From assembly GCA_001513895.1 (NCBI GenBank), contig LLKO01000031.1, forward strand, positions 62,001-126,000: 64,000 nt of DNA, in the 5' to 3' direction. A program made the position numbers and the translations under genes. Shown one piece after another: positions 31,533 to 42,967 of the stretch; the stretch's first letter is position 1, and each line of letters opens with the position of its first letter. This DNA is from Graphilbum fragrans (taxonomy: Eukaryota > Ascomycota > Sordariomycetes > Ophiostomatales > Ophiostomataceae). The notes under the pieces were generated by a model. That model did no database searches. It worked only from the letters and a program-made list of their open reading frames with translations, and was not told where the DNA came from.

Positions 31533-34028
31533 CTTGATGATCTTGGGGAGAATGGTTGTTGGAAACGGAAGCAAGCCAATGTGTCCTAATTTCGAAAATA
31601 ACGGCCGCTGAAACCAAGAAGGTTAATAGGCCGCCGGCCAACGGATGCCGAAGTGGGCCGCCGAAAAGTCTCCTATACCAATAGCAAACCCCCGATAAGA
31701 AAGACGCCATTTACCTTGGCCGTCTGTAAATATGGGCCTCTGATCGGTTAGCCGACCGACATATTCGGCGAACAACGTGTTGCGCCGGACGGTGGCCGTT
31801 TCTGCCAGAAAACTCCACACTTCATTTTGTGTCAGAAAATTTAGGCCGGCCCGATCGCAATTGTATATCATCGCACGTGGTTTGCTATAACAGGGGGCTA
31901 TTTAAGTTCATTTTAATACTTGGAGAGAATGTAATCAATATATCAATGAATTCGCAATCGATAGATATCCCGTTTTTCTCTCTTAACTCTCAACCTCTAG
32001 TACTCTAGATATATCTCCGAGTTTTTTCCCCCTACCTTTCTTTTCATTCCTCGGATGCCTGGCTGCGCAGCCACGATGTCTGTTGAATAGTACGCCAATA
32101 AGCAGCTTTATTAGGAGTAGAAGCAAGTACGCAGTCAGGGTGAACAGCAGCGCATTGAATATGAACACATTACCAGGACTAGAGGTGTGTAGCTGTATAT
32201 ACTAAATATCAACATACTAAACTAGTATTGCACATTACATTATCTCACGCCTTCGTCCTTGATGCTGTTTTCATGGCATTTTGTCTTTTTATACAGCACC
32301 AACGATCAGATGTCCCTTGGGACAAGGAAATCGCTTCAGGCTAGAATCATGGCATGTGACAAAACAAGGTTTTGAACGCCTGTTCGATTGGTAGAGACAT
32401 TCCAAGCCAATGCCCCCTCCCCTTCTCTCCCCCAGAAATCTCATTCCAACCTCCTGGTCTGTATAATGGGCATATTGGGAACTTATCAGCTAGCCTTAAC
32501 AGAATAATTATACAGCTATTGGATCAAACCGTATTGTTCCCCGGTCTTGAGTTGGACAAAGCTCTCGTGTTCAAATGCGGAGAAAGTCAACTTGTGGGCT
32601 ATAGTACTACCCCCTCTTTTGCTTATTTTTCAAAGGGTGCGACGGTGCGTTTGCTTGTTTTCATTCACGGCGTGTTACTGTCACTACACGAAGTAACCTT
32701 CCGTGGACTAGATACTAGCTCGATGTTGGGCTGGGGTCCCCGAAGGCCGCTTGCAAGGGTTCTCCGCATTCCCGGTTTCCAACGGCTAGTTCCTCCCCTC
32801 CCTCCTAGGCAAAATGGCCAGGGGTTTCGACCAACCGGGCCAGCCCCTCACGCATGCTCGCCGAGGCTTAACACTTGTGAAGCTTAGAAAGGTCAAGGTA
32901 TCTAATTTTTGGCATCTGATCGCCCGGTCTACATCGTACCGGTGGTGTCCTGGCAGGCAGTTCCACCAACGCCGCACTTTAATTCTCCTTTGCTCATTTC
33001 TCGGGTTTACACGACGACAGCTGCCCCTTCCCCTATTCTCCTCGATACTTTGTAAAATAAATACAAAGGACTGTGTAAATTTCAAGACTATATCGTAGTT
33101 GGACTCATGAGGAGTACCCCAGGATTCGGACACATTCTAGACAGCAGGGGGCTCATAACCGACATTGCCGCCATGCTCACACTTTGACGCCCCCTCTTTG
33201 ATGTACTTTCTCTCGGCTGGTGAAGTCTTGGTCCAAGCATGTGAGAGCCATCGTGTCATCCTTCTGTTGCGACTTTATTTGTCCTGCTCACTGTCACTCC
33301 CTTGGAAATTGCCATGTGGGGACTGGGACAGAGGAGCAAAGTTGCATTAACTAGGGGCCACACGCAAATCGGGACACAATCCTACTGTGTGTATGCTAGC
33401 ATCGTGTAGGGGTATTGGGATTTCGGTGTATACGAGTATTCTTCCTGGTGCATAAATATAATGTTGGCCGCCGGGAGGATGTCTGAATTGGCTCAACTTT
33501 GTAGCATTGACATTGAGAGCATGGGCACAAGCAGAGGCTTAGGATGTTCGGTTTAATAGAACAAGCCCGACAACAACATGGCCAACGTCACATCCACAGC
33601 TTCGCTAATGAAAAATGTCACTATCCATTTGGGTAGGTAGTTGTGACGTAAATCGGCTATACTAGTCTTGTCACCATGTTCACCAACACCCAATTAAGAC
33701 TAAACATTCAACTGAGCGGTCGCTGCTCGTTTGTGACTGGGATCGTAGAGCTGCAGCTAGACCCAAAGCCCCGAAAAATTAGAAAGTATCAGCGGGGAGG
33801 GGGTGAGGCTATTGACACCCCGCTCATTGGAGTTGGTCGCCTTCGTTGACCTCGAGAAGCTATAAAACTCGCCGAAGGTCCTGGTCTCCCTCCCTCTGGC
33901 TGTCTTCTCTTTCCAGGACTTTCTAGCACCTCACATTTTCTCGTTGTTTCTCTCTTAGTCTGTCTTGTTCTTAACTCGGACATACCGGCATCAGCCAATT
34001 CACTCGTTTCCCGTCTCAAGAAACAACT
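31533..34028. other. AT-rich intergenic region, 2.5 kb
   Basis: Short frames on both strands have no recognisable features. The right end is the promoter of the CFEM gene, with a TATA box at 33861. Confidence 0.5.
33861..33866 (+). promoter_or_regulatory. TATA box of the tandem CFEM gene
   Basis: TATAAA lies 163 bp before the ATG and is followed by a CT-rich leader, a common layout for strongly expressed fungal genes. Confidence 0.5.
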
Positions 34029-35495
34029 ATGAAGACTTCCCTCGTTTTGTCCTATCTGGGCCTTGCTGCCTCTGCCGCTGCCCAAACTCTCTGCCCCCCA
34101 TGCGCCACCCCCATCGCTGCTGTCCCCACCTGCGCGTCCAATTGCATCGCGTCGGCTGCCGTCACCAACGCAGGATGTTCTTTTGGTGACTTTGTATGCC
34201 AGTGTGCTTCGGCCGGTGTCATTCAGAATGCCGCTGTGAACTGTGTCATTGGAAGCTGTGGCTTTGGTGGAGCTCTAGCTGTGGTCAACTCTGTCGGTGC
34301 CGTTTGCACTTGTGTGACCGAAAGCGGATGTGCAGCAGCCTCAAGCTCCGTGCCATCATCACCATCCTCGGCTCCTCCATCGTCAGCACCTACTTCTGCT
34401 CCGCCGTCTTCCTCGCCGTCTTCGACTCCGGCATCCCCTTCATCGGCGCCTTCGTCTCCAGCTTCCTCCACACCGCCACCTTCTTCAGCTCCATCGTCGG
34501 CTCCATCGTCTATTCCATCGTCTGCCTCCCCCTCTACTCCCTCCTCTGCACCTTCATCTGCTCCTTCATCTTCGGCAGTGACTACATCTGCACCCACCTG
34601 CGGGCCATGTGAATCCTGTGTCCCTTGCTCAGCAGACATTGCAGCCGTTCCTAGCTGTGCCTCTACTTGTATTGAATCTGCTGCTTTGACCAACGCCGGA
34701 TGTACTGCGGGTGATTTCGTCTGCCAATGTGCCTCTGCTGGTGTCATTCAGAATGCTGCAGCCAACTGCGTGATTGGTGGTTGTGGCTTTAATACGGCTC
34801 TGGCTGTGATCAACTCCGTTGGTGCTGTCTGTGACTGTGTGAAGGCAAGCGGCTGTGGTGGTAGCAGCGGGCCTTCGTCAACTCTCCCACCTTCTGTGCC
34901 GTCTTCTGTTTCCTCTTCTGCTCCTTCTTCTACAAACCATTCTGCTCCATCCTCTACCCCTTCATCTTCTCCTTCAGTCCCACTACCATCTATTCCATCT
35001 TCAGTTCCCTCTTCAGCTCCTTCTTCCGTCCCGTCATCCGTCTCGCCATCAGGGCCATCTTCTGGGGCGTCTTCCGGATCAGGATCTCTGTCGTCGATGG
35101 TGGCGTCGGGTGGATCTTCGGGCAGCCAGCTTCCTTCCAGTACTAAGTGCACAACTTTAATTTCTACATCTACTACTACTACCTGCCTAACAACATCGAC
35201 ATCTGGGGGTAATGGTGGAGGCAGTGGGGGATCCGGTTCTGGTAGTGGTAGTGCGACTAGCACCGTGAGATCTGGTTCCAGCTCCAGCTCCGGTTCCGGC
35301 TCCGGCCCCGGCTCCGGATCTGGTTCTAGCTCTGGCTCTGGATCTGGATCTGGATCTGGCTCAACGACGACAACTGGAGGATTGGGATCTTCTTCGCCCA
35401 CCACAGTCGTTACTGCTGCTGCTAAAGCACAATTTGAACTTGGAGCAATTGCCACCGTCTTTTTTGGCACTTTGCTCGCTACATTTGCCCTTTAA
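34029..35495 (+). CDS. Secreted, probably GPI-anchored protein with two CFEM domains
   Basis: A single exon encodes 488 residues. There is a signal peptide (1-19, cut after AAAQ) and a first CFEM domain (about 20-100) with the eight-cysteine pattern including NAGCSFGDFVCQCAS and CGFGGALAVVNSVGAVCTC. A Ser/Pro-rich spacer follows. The second CFEM (about 194-277) is so like the first that a recent internal duplication is likely. More Ser/Pro, a Gly-Ser repeat (about 410-450) and a hydrophobic C-terminus (AIATVFFGTLLATFAL) fit a GPI signal. CFEM proteins sit on the cell surface or wall, and several bind haem iron. In the characterised haem-binding members an aspartate precedes the third or fourth cysteine; FGD and AGD here may supply it. 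Host interaction cannot be concluded. Confidence 0.92.
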   Translation: MKTSLVLSYLGLAASAAAQTLCPPCATPIAAVPTCASNCIASAAVTNAGCSFGDFVCQCASAGVIQNAAVNCVIGSCGFGGALAVVNSVGAVCTCVTESGCAAASSSVPSSPSSAPPSSAPTSAPPSSSPSSTPASPSSAPSSPASSTPPPSSAPSSAPSSIPSSASPSTPSSAPSSAPSSSAVTTSAPTCGPCESCVPCSADIAAVPSCASTCIESAALTNAGCTAGDFVCQCASAGVIQNAAANCVIGGCGFNTALAVINSVGAVCDCVKASGCGGSSGPSSTLPPSVPSSVSSSAPSSTNHSAPSSTPSSSPSVPLPSIPSSVPSSAPSSVPSSVSPSGPSSGASSGSGSLSSMVASGGSSGSQLPSSTKCTTLISTSTTTTCLTTSTSGGNGGGSGGSGSGSGSATSTVRSGSSSSSGSGSGPGSGSGSSSGSGSGSGSGSTTTTGGLGSSSPTTVVTAAAKAQFELGAIATVFFGTLLATFAL

Positions 35496-35619
35496 TTGTT
35501 TAGTCACTAGTCTTTGAAGACGGCTACTTAATAACCAATTACAAACCATTGACTATCATTGCTTAGTTAAATAACTTCCGCTCCATCTGGTGCTCATTTC
35601 CTATCTCTCTTTTCAAATG

Positions 35620-36599
35620 TCACATCACCCCCCAGGCTCGATCTACCGGTAAGCAGACCCCATTGATAGAGCGAGACTCGTCACGAATCAAGAAGACAAT
35701 GGTTTTTGCAATTTCCAATGCCGTTATTGCTTGTGATGATGGCGGCTGCGCCTGGAGTGCGTGAACCGGTGCCAGTTCTGCAAACCCAGCTGCATCTAGA
35801 CCGCCTTCCATGCGCGCAGAAATAGCCTGTCCAATACTGCTGTCTACGGCACCGGGAAGAATGGCATTACATCGTATGCCCTTGTTGCGGAAGCGCCATG
35901 CCACATTTTTGGTTGCGCCAATCTGCAAGAGAATTAGTATTGGCGCATTGTCAGCAAGGAAGAAACTGCTACAAGAACTTCACCTACCAGTCCATGCTTT
36001 GACGCCGTGTAAGCAATGCCAGCCACAGCTCCACTAATAGCAGCGGTGCTGGCAACATTGATGATAACGCCTGTCCCAGATACGGACCCTGTTCCAATGC
36101 CACCTGCGTTGTTCGGCCCTGACTCTGCCAAGGGATCGGCTGTGTGCATAAAAGGCAGCACAGCGCGCATCATTCGCACCGGCACCGTGAGATTTATGGC
36201 GAGAACTTCGTCCCAGAGGCTATCAGACACGGTGTCGGCCGATGCAAAATTGTCGAGCATGCCAGCCACGTTGACTAATACATCAATATGGCTAGCATGG
36301 TCGCAGAGCAGCGACTGCTGGCAGACACGAACTGCATCGTCACAGGCACCGGGACTGGCGGCCAGGTCGCAACGATGGAAATGGAAGCGACCATGATCGA
36401 CTGTGCGTAGGAGAGTTCCGTAGTCAAAGGGCCGGCGGTCGATGCCACAGACGGAGAATTGGTGGGCCAGAAGCAGCTGGGTGCAGGCAAGGCCAATACC
36501 AGAGGCACAACCAGTGACTATGGCTACACGGCCAAACCCTAGGGGATCAACAGCCGTGCGGGGCTCATAGAGCTGGTCTGGGGTAGTGTTGTAGAGCAT
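35620..36599 (-). CDS. Short-chain dehydrogenase/reductase
   Basis: Exons on the minus strand are 36599-35988 and 35922-35620 (304 residues). The 65-nt intron (GTAGGT to TTGCAG) joins SKHGL to IGATKNVAW. Classical SDR features are the TGCASGIG cofactor loop (about 30-37), NVAG, a catalytic Ser in INVAS and the YTASK active site. The first 22 residues form a short extension before the Rossmann core. The C-terminus GVCLPVDRAWGVM resembles the usual closing strand. Substrate and cofactor preference are unknown. It converges on the CFEM gene with only 124 bp between stop codons. Confidence 0.9.
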
Positions 36600-37567
36600 G
36601 ATCTGCGGGTTGGGGGTTGGTGTAGAGAGCCGGGATGAAGTAAGAGTATGAATGTGTGTGGTAGGGACCTAAATCACGGCTTTGATACCCCTTGTCTGTG
36701 AAGATAGCTCTCACTACTTATATTTACCAGCTTCGCGCAGATATATCCCCCTCTCACCCCCTTGAATTGTTATATTGGTTCCCCATATAGAACCTAGCGT
36801 ATCGGCTACATTCAACATATGCTAATACTAATATATCAGGAGACGTCAGCGTGGGGGGGGGCTCAGATTAGGACACAGTTAAATATCAAGAGACAAATGA
36901 GAGCCAGTGACCGCAAGGTAAAGCTTAGGAAATCCCATACGGAAGATGACGTATTGTATCAAAAGGCGCTGCTGATACGCCAAATTGGGCGAAGCACGTG
37001 CTCCTCGCTCAATTCCGCGTGGGGATTTTAAGGGGCGTCATTGAATGGCTCACAGTCGAAAGGCTACAAAAACCAATTCGGTAGCACGTGTCGGGCGATG
37101 AATGCATCTTCAGTGTAGGTTGAGTGGCGTGATTCCCAGAGTGGCGTGTCTAACATTCACGTCGAGCTGATGAAAAAAGAGGGGCAACCAAGAGTTCTCC
37201 CAAGCGGCTTAGCCACCTTGAAAATCGCAAAAAAGCTCAACTCGATGTGCTCACTCCCTGATACAACTATAGGTCGAGTCTATTAGGCCGGCAGAATTCT
37301 CTTTTCAAAGGTTTAGTTGTTATGCTTCATATCAAAAGTTTTCCTACACTCCTGCCCACTTCAGCTTCGGAATCAACCGACACAGACCACCACGGCAATA
37401 TCGCAAAGCTCGATTAGAGCTACAACGAACTCAATCAGACAGCGGACGAATTGTATATTTCGGCCAGGAAGGGCAGGTAGCCTAGGTAAAATCAAGAAAT
37501 ACGGAGCGTGTAAGAGCGAGAAGGGGCGCCGTCTATGCAAAAATGGGCCAGGCAGTGGATGCTTGAT

Positions 37568-37828
37568 GCCTCATGTCGAATTCCCAGCGAAATAAGCGAA
37601 GACGTGCGAAGAGTGGCTGTTCAAGAGATCATACGACAGCACTGGAAACAGCCGTTCAACAGTTACGTGTAGAAGTTTAAACAACCCCAGAGCCCCGAAG
37701 ACGACGAGGCCGACTCATTGGCCGAGTTTGGCCATTTCATTACGATATCACTGAGCTTTTTCTCCATGCCTACGAATCTCACCTCTCTTCACTTAGCGGC
37801 AAATTCGAAGCAGGACATGGCAGTGTGA
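37568..37828 (+). pseudogene. Possible decayed gene fragment
   Basis: One frame reads 86 codons with a single TAG at 37670. It has protein-like composition (IPSEISEDVRRVAVQEII, then SPEDDEADSLAEF, then a leucine-rich NLTSLHLAAN). No family is assigned and neither end is defined. It could equally be chance. Confidence 0.25.
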
Positions 37829-37840
37829 AGGCATGTGATT

Positions 37841-37917
37841 TTGTCGAGAGTGAAACCTAGTTAACCTTATACGCCATGTAATGCTTAGGTGGTTTCACTA
37901 GATTTCACTTTCGACAA
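37841..37917. repeat. Imperfect inverted repeat, 20-bp arms
   Basis: Arms 37841-37860 (TTGTCGAGAGTGAAACCTAG) and 37898-37917 match at 18 of 20 positions as reverse complements across a 37-bp spacer. They could form a hairpin or be the remains of a small inverted-repeat element. Confidence 0.6.
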
Positions 37918-38615
37918 GTTCACTCACATTCACAGTCAGGTACAGTTGGCAATTTCTTTGTCCTTCAATTTGAAACTTCCCAGTGTCGTTCTCCCACCAG
38001 CCACTTCTGCAGTCCCTACAGTCGCGATCAAGATATTTTTAGTATTCTTGTGCTTTAGAATGACAACAGACGAGTGTTATATCTAGTTGGGTCACCTCTT
38101 TTCAGATCTTTAGAGTGTACCCAACTTCGATCATGTCTCTTTGTTATGAACCAATTACCATGACTGCCTTCTACGTAGTGTCTAGCAGAGAGCTATTCAG
38201 AATCAATATTTTGTTTACTCGAACGGCTGCTTAGTTCTGCGACCATATGACAGTAACTGAATGAGAGTTGTATCTTTGTAAATGAATACGACTACATTGT
38301 AGCGAATTTCACTTTCTGTTCAAATTGCCCCAGTAACATGCAGTCAAGTCAATGTGACCTGCTTTTCACCTTTGCGTGAGATACACTTGACTGGTACATC
38401 AAGTTGCTAGGGATGCATAAATACTGAAGCAATACTGTGTTTACAACACTTCTCTTCCTTATCCTTTCACTTTCACGCCTTCGCTCTCTCCCTACACCAA
38501 ACTAAAGCCCACTTCTGTCTTCAACCTATCATCACCGCTTCCTCTTACAGATCAAACACCAAAGACTCTCCTCTATCCCACAGACACAGCACGAATCACA
38601 TCTACATAGATCACG

Positions 38616-39127
38616 ATGGCTCCCGAGAAGAAGCAAGCGAACAGCTGGGATGCCGCCACTGAGCGTGATCTCATCATGGCCCTTCTGTCCGCCACCAGCA
38701 ACCGGCCCAACTGGGTCAAGACCCATGAAATCATGACCGGTCTTGGCTACTCCTTCTCAAAGGATGCCCTCACGTCTGTCATCACCCCTCCTTTCCATAT
38801 GGGATGGTTCAAATGTAAAGCATGCTGGCTAACTCTCAGTCTAGGCAACGATTCAGCAAGGTCATCAACAGGGAGTTCAAAGAGCGCGCGGCAGAGGTGC
38901 TTCAGGCTGCCCTAGCCACCCCCGGGGATGGCTCCGGAGGTGAATCGCCACCTAAGAAGGCTGCTCGTGGCAAGGGTGCCGGGCGTCCCCGCAAGCGGAA
39001 GAGGGCCGAGGAGGCAGACGGCGATGACGCGGGGGCTGGTTCCGGAGACGGTGGCAAATTGGAGGTGGTCAACGGCGGTGAGGACAAGACTACGGAAGAG
39101 GTCAATGCTGGCCTGCTCACGCCTTAG
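38616..39127 (+). CDS. Small Myb-like/AT-hook nuclear protein
   Basis: Exons are 38616-38773 and 38845-39127 (146 residues). The join AC|GTCTGT to CTCTCAGTCTAG|G fuses FSKDALT to QRFSKVINREFKERAAEVL. This gives one helical domain of the fungal Myb/SANT-like kind (WDAATERDLIMALL, then GYSFSKDALTQRFSKV). The tail is disordered and basic with an AT-hook core (GAGRPRKRKR), then acidic. Architecture predicts a DNA-binding nuclear protein. The donor is not a strong consensus, so the splice site is less certain than the domain. A long CT-rich leader precedes the ATG. Confidence 0.8.
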
Positions 39128-41523
39128 ACAAATGGCTAAAAAGGCGCGAGATGGGTTTGCAGATGGGATCACGGTGGTAATGAAATGGGACGAGAGTCAG
39201 AAGGGAGGATACATAGCGCCAGTCGACACGGGCATAACTAGGCTCATTTGCACAAGCGCATGTGGTTGAACGAGTTAATGAGATAGCAGACAACGATGGA
39301 CAGAGTCTGAAAGGCCAATACGTCAACCTTTATTCGCTGCTGCTCGTGATACTCGGCGAGATGTCAACGCTTTTAGCTTCACAAATGCGGGTAGAACAGG
39401 CTTCTGCCTTTTTCCTAGTACGATCACTTGTAGGGTGTTTGTTGTATTGCCCGGCTAGAGCGAGTGGCAAAACTAGTTGTCTTCGTATAAATGTAGTACT
39501 TATGCAGTTATTTCTCTCTGGAACAACCTCGTGGCGTTCAACAGAGAGGAGGCTGTCGAGAGCAACTACAGTGGACAAACACGCTAAAACCACAGTGACA
39601 GCTCCTGGCTTAGTGCTAAAAGGCTCTAAGCCTCCCAGGAGTAGGAGTAGTTCAGCTATAAGAGAGCTATTTTTAGTGCTATAGGGTGGCATCTCAAATG
39701 GGAACAAGAATAGCACCATAGGGAGCACTAATGCCGCCCGCATAGCACACAATCCAGCACAGATGGCCTGGGCGGAGACACGTGATTGCAGTTGTCCTTC
39801 TTTTTTTTCGTGTTCCTCTGCGCTGTGGCCGGACTTCGTATTTACATTGTGTCGTGCCCCGGACCCAGTAAATAAGTGCCAGAGATCGTATTCTCATCTT
39901 GATGGCTAGCCTGTTTGGGACTAAACGCCCCGCAGCGCCTTCCCTTCGGCGGTCTTTTCTCAGCTTGTTTTAGTGTACTATGTATGTACGGAGTATTACG
40001 AAGTCCAATTGTCCACGTATTTGTCTCTCGGCGTCCAGCTTCACGGGCGTACGATGAGCGTTTCGACACGTAACGAGACATACTGTGGAGCACGGGCGCA
40101 TGCGAATGTGAGTGCTGACTAGCTGCTGTGCACGAGCAAGTGCATGCAAGGGCACAACGGACAGCGTCAAAAACAAATAAAGGCAGAAAACAAACAGCCA
40201 ACGGCGGCCTTGAATTTTGCGGCTTGTGGGATTGTGAGCTGTTTGGGCTACGGATTCTGGATCACGGCCGTCTTTGGGGGACACCGGCGTCGCTCCACTT
40301 TGCTGTCCGCCTGCAGGCGACGTGTTTTGGGTTAATATGGCGATGCGGCAGTAGTCGGGCACTCGCAATATGTGTAGATATCATGGTTTCGTGGCTGTTA
40401 GCAGCAGTCGTGGTTGCGTACCGTATCGCACTCGTTCATATTAATGAGGGCAGGAAAAAACCGGTTGATCAGGGCGGCATCGATACGAGGTCAGGGCACC
40501 AGAGCCGCGCTCCGTCCGAGTGGCGTTGTGGTGTTGTAATGTTCATGCAACAGAAAGCATGAGAAAGTGAAATACGAGGGGCCACAGCTCTATAGTGCGT
40601 GTTCCCTGTTTTTCTATGTTTTTCTTGCTGAGTGGCTGTCCTGTTTTCCGGGCATCAGCACCAAAAGGTCCCTGGCTGAGCCGTTGCTCTAGCTTCTAGT
40701 AGTGTACGAGAGAGAGAGAAAAGCCCCTAATGCACCCTAAAATACAGCCCCTACCGGCCCCGACAGCCCCTATATGCACGCCCCGCTCCTCCCTGTTCTC
40801 CCTGTGGGCGATGCCCGGCAGCCCGGCTGTCCAATCAATGTTTAGCAGCCAGGAACGATGCGTTCTCGTGTTCCATCCTCCTAATGGACCCCTGGTCGTA
40901 TTGTGCTCTTTTCTGTTTGGTGTGCATGGCCGCCTGCAAAATTCCATCACCACACCTTTCCACTGTCACCACATCAACCACATTCGCTTGGGTTTCCTTC
41001 GCTTCATCTGCGGCCTCTCGCTCGTTATCAGTACCCTTTCTGTTTTTGTGTTTTTTGGAGGGTGCTTGGATCGTCTTTTGTTTACTTCTCTTTTTCCCTT
41101 CTGTCTTGGGCTTGTTCTTTTTGGGACGGGCTACATATTTTCATTCGCTTTCAGTAGGAGGTCGATCGATCTGCTTTACCGACGACACCCACCTATTTAC
41201 ATTCCTCACTCCCGCCGCCGGCCGCTCGCTCTTACTAGACACCGGCAGCAGCAACGAATTCTGCTGGCCATAACAACGCCCGGAGCCTGCAGTAAATAAA
41301 CGGAGCCAGGCACGGTACGGTTCGCCCGAAACCTCAGTTGGTTGACTCCTTTGCCCAGTTCAGCCATAGCCACAATATTCCTCGAGAGTCTGTCTGCCCG
41401 AAAAAGGCACCCAGTTGTCGACAGTCTTGGCTCTTTGGGCTTCTTACCCAACCGTACTTTTCCGATCCATCTATCCTTTTTTTCCTTTCATCTTTTCTCT
41501 TTTCTCCCATTCTCCCATCCACC
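39128..41523. other. Intergenic region, 2.4 kb
   Basis: No gene is supported. The part from about 40900 to 41520 is strongly pyrimidine-rich on the plus strand and is probably promoter and leader of the next gene. A copy of TACGGAGTA lies at 39987-39995. Confidence 0.5.
39987..39995. repeat. TACGGAGTA motif copy
   Basis: Exact copy of the dispersed 9-mer, in intergenic DNA. Confidence 0.8.
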
Positions 41524-42440
41524 ATGAAGCCTTCACAATCCCTCGGCCACCTGGCCGTCACCGTTCTCTCCATGTCGTCTCTGGCGGCGGCGTCATGGCC
41601 TCGGTTTCTGCCCAACCTTGACGCCCTAATTGTGCGGCGAGCCACAAGTAAGTATAACGTATCCGCAGGTCCATGAGTGTCAAGAAACCGGGCATACTAA
41701 CAGATACAGCCGCCACTCCAGCTCCCGAACAAACATCGGCAGCCGATGCCGCCAACACGTTCGACCTGAACACAGGCGCCGAGGCGACGGCCACAGCGAC
41801 AGGCAAGGCCACGGGCAAGGCCACGGGCAAGGAGACGGCTACGACGACGACGGGCAAGGGCTCGAAGCACACAGGCAATGCCACGGCGACGCACACGACC
41901 TACAACCAGCAGGACCCAGCCGGCAGCGTGGTGATGCTGACGCCGGCGGCCACGGCGAGCTCGCAGCTGTACAAGATTGGCGACTACATCACCTGGGGCT
42001 GGAACTACACGGACTTGCAGGCGATGCCGACGGCGATTGACGTGCTGGCCTCGTGCGCCTTTGCCACGCGCACCTACACGCTGACGCAGAACATGACGTT
42101 TCAGACGCTGGGCTCGTACACCTGGGACACGAATGCGTACCAGAGCAGTCATGTGGCGGCGCCGCTGCTGACGCAGGAGTACACGCTCATCATCTACGAC
42201 GCCGAAAGCAGCGTGGCCGCGACGGCTGAGGCGGGCTATTTGGGCACCTTTAGCGGCTTCAGGTTTGGCCTCTACACTCCGCAGGCGTACACGCCGCTGG
42301 CCGACGGCTGGAAGTGTGCCAGCTGCAGCGGTGCCGTCTCGGACATGGAGCAGCGCGCTCTCGGGTTTGCCGTTACCATGAGCATCATCACAGTGCTCAG
42401 CTTCACCTGGTTTGTCACCGGCATGCGTGTCACCTTATAA
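41524..42440 (+). CDS. Secreted/membrane-anchored protein, DUF7137-like
   Basis: Exons are 41524-41647 and 41710-42440 (284 residues). The intron is GTAAGT to ACAG with CTAAC 10 nt before the acceptor; an acceptor 8 nt earlier, right at that branch site, is out of frame. An N-terminal signal peptide (LAVTVLSMSSLAAAS) precedes an Ala/Thr/Gly/Lys low-complexity spacer with GKATGKATGK repeats. A conserved beta-rich domain follows (QDPAGSVVMLTPA, YKIGDYITWGWNYT, YTLIIYDAES, FGLYTPQAYTPL, WKCASCSG). One C-terminal membrane segment (VTMSIITVLSFTWFVTGM) closes the protein. From memory this matches a widespread Pezizomycotina family annotated as DUF7137. The function is unknown; placement suggests cell surface or secretory membranes. 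Several N-glycosylation sequons are visible (NAT, NYT, NMT). Confidence 0.85.
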
Positions 42441-42967
42441 GGGGGGATGTTGTGCGGTGCGGTGCGACGAAGACGAACGGAAACCAAAAAGAAGAGCCAA
42501 CTGGCGAAAGTTACAGATTACGACCCTTTCTTAATTCACTACTACCACTACTACCACTACTACAACTACTATTACTACATGGCACATTGGGAGCACTATT
42601 CGCGGGCGTTGGCATGCACTGTTCATCTATTTCCATCTATTTTTCCTCCTTACTTACCCCTTGCCTTGACCGTTTTATTACATCCTAGTTGCTTATTCTC
42701 TTTTATTCACTGTCTGTTTCGTTCTTATACATCAGGGTGCGCATGGGACTCATACGGAGGAGAAACAAAAGATGAACGGAAATTCACATTCATTACTGGG
42801 CTGGAATCTGCTTTTGCTGCGCTTATCGAGAATATCATTGCATATAGCTGCGTGTTGGATAGATCCGGCTTGTGTGGAAAAGACACAACCAACTTCTACA
42901 TAGTTCCACCATCTAATGAAGTCGATTGGAAAGTATGCAGTGTAATACATTCGTGACCAGGCCATGC
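42441..42967. other. Convergent intergenic region
   Basis: It holds the 3' regions of two convergent genes and a trinucleotide repeat. Confidence 0.5.
42538..42578. repeat. CAC/TAC trinucleotide repeat
   Basis: About 13 triplets of TAC with CAC, AAC and TAT interruptions lie in non-coding DNA after the DUF7137-like gene. Confidence 0.85.

Larger units (their letters stand above)
36600..38615. other. Gene-poor region with probable gene debris
   Basis: No intact gene is visible. The 37568-37828 stretch looks like a broken coding sequence and is next to an inverted repeat; both are listed separately. The last 200 bp are CT-rich leader of the AT-hook gene. Confidence 0.5.

Noticed and set aside
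34223..35470. Two acidic minus-strand frames opposite the CFEM gene
   Set aside because: They are complements of the Ser/Pro/Cys codons of the CFEM protein. The repeats of Glu, Asp and Gly arise from that.
37317..37595. 92-codon frame before the decayed fragment
   Set aside because: It does not continue into the protein-like stretch and has no identifiable features.
39262..39684. 140-codon frame in the intergenic region
   Set aside because: No start context, no domain and no coding-like composition; it overlaps an equally long minus-strand frame.
40730..41299. 189-codon frame rich in Phe, Leu and Ser
   Set aside because: It is a translated pyrimidine-rich promoter or leader, with overlapping frames of the same kind in all phases.
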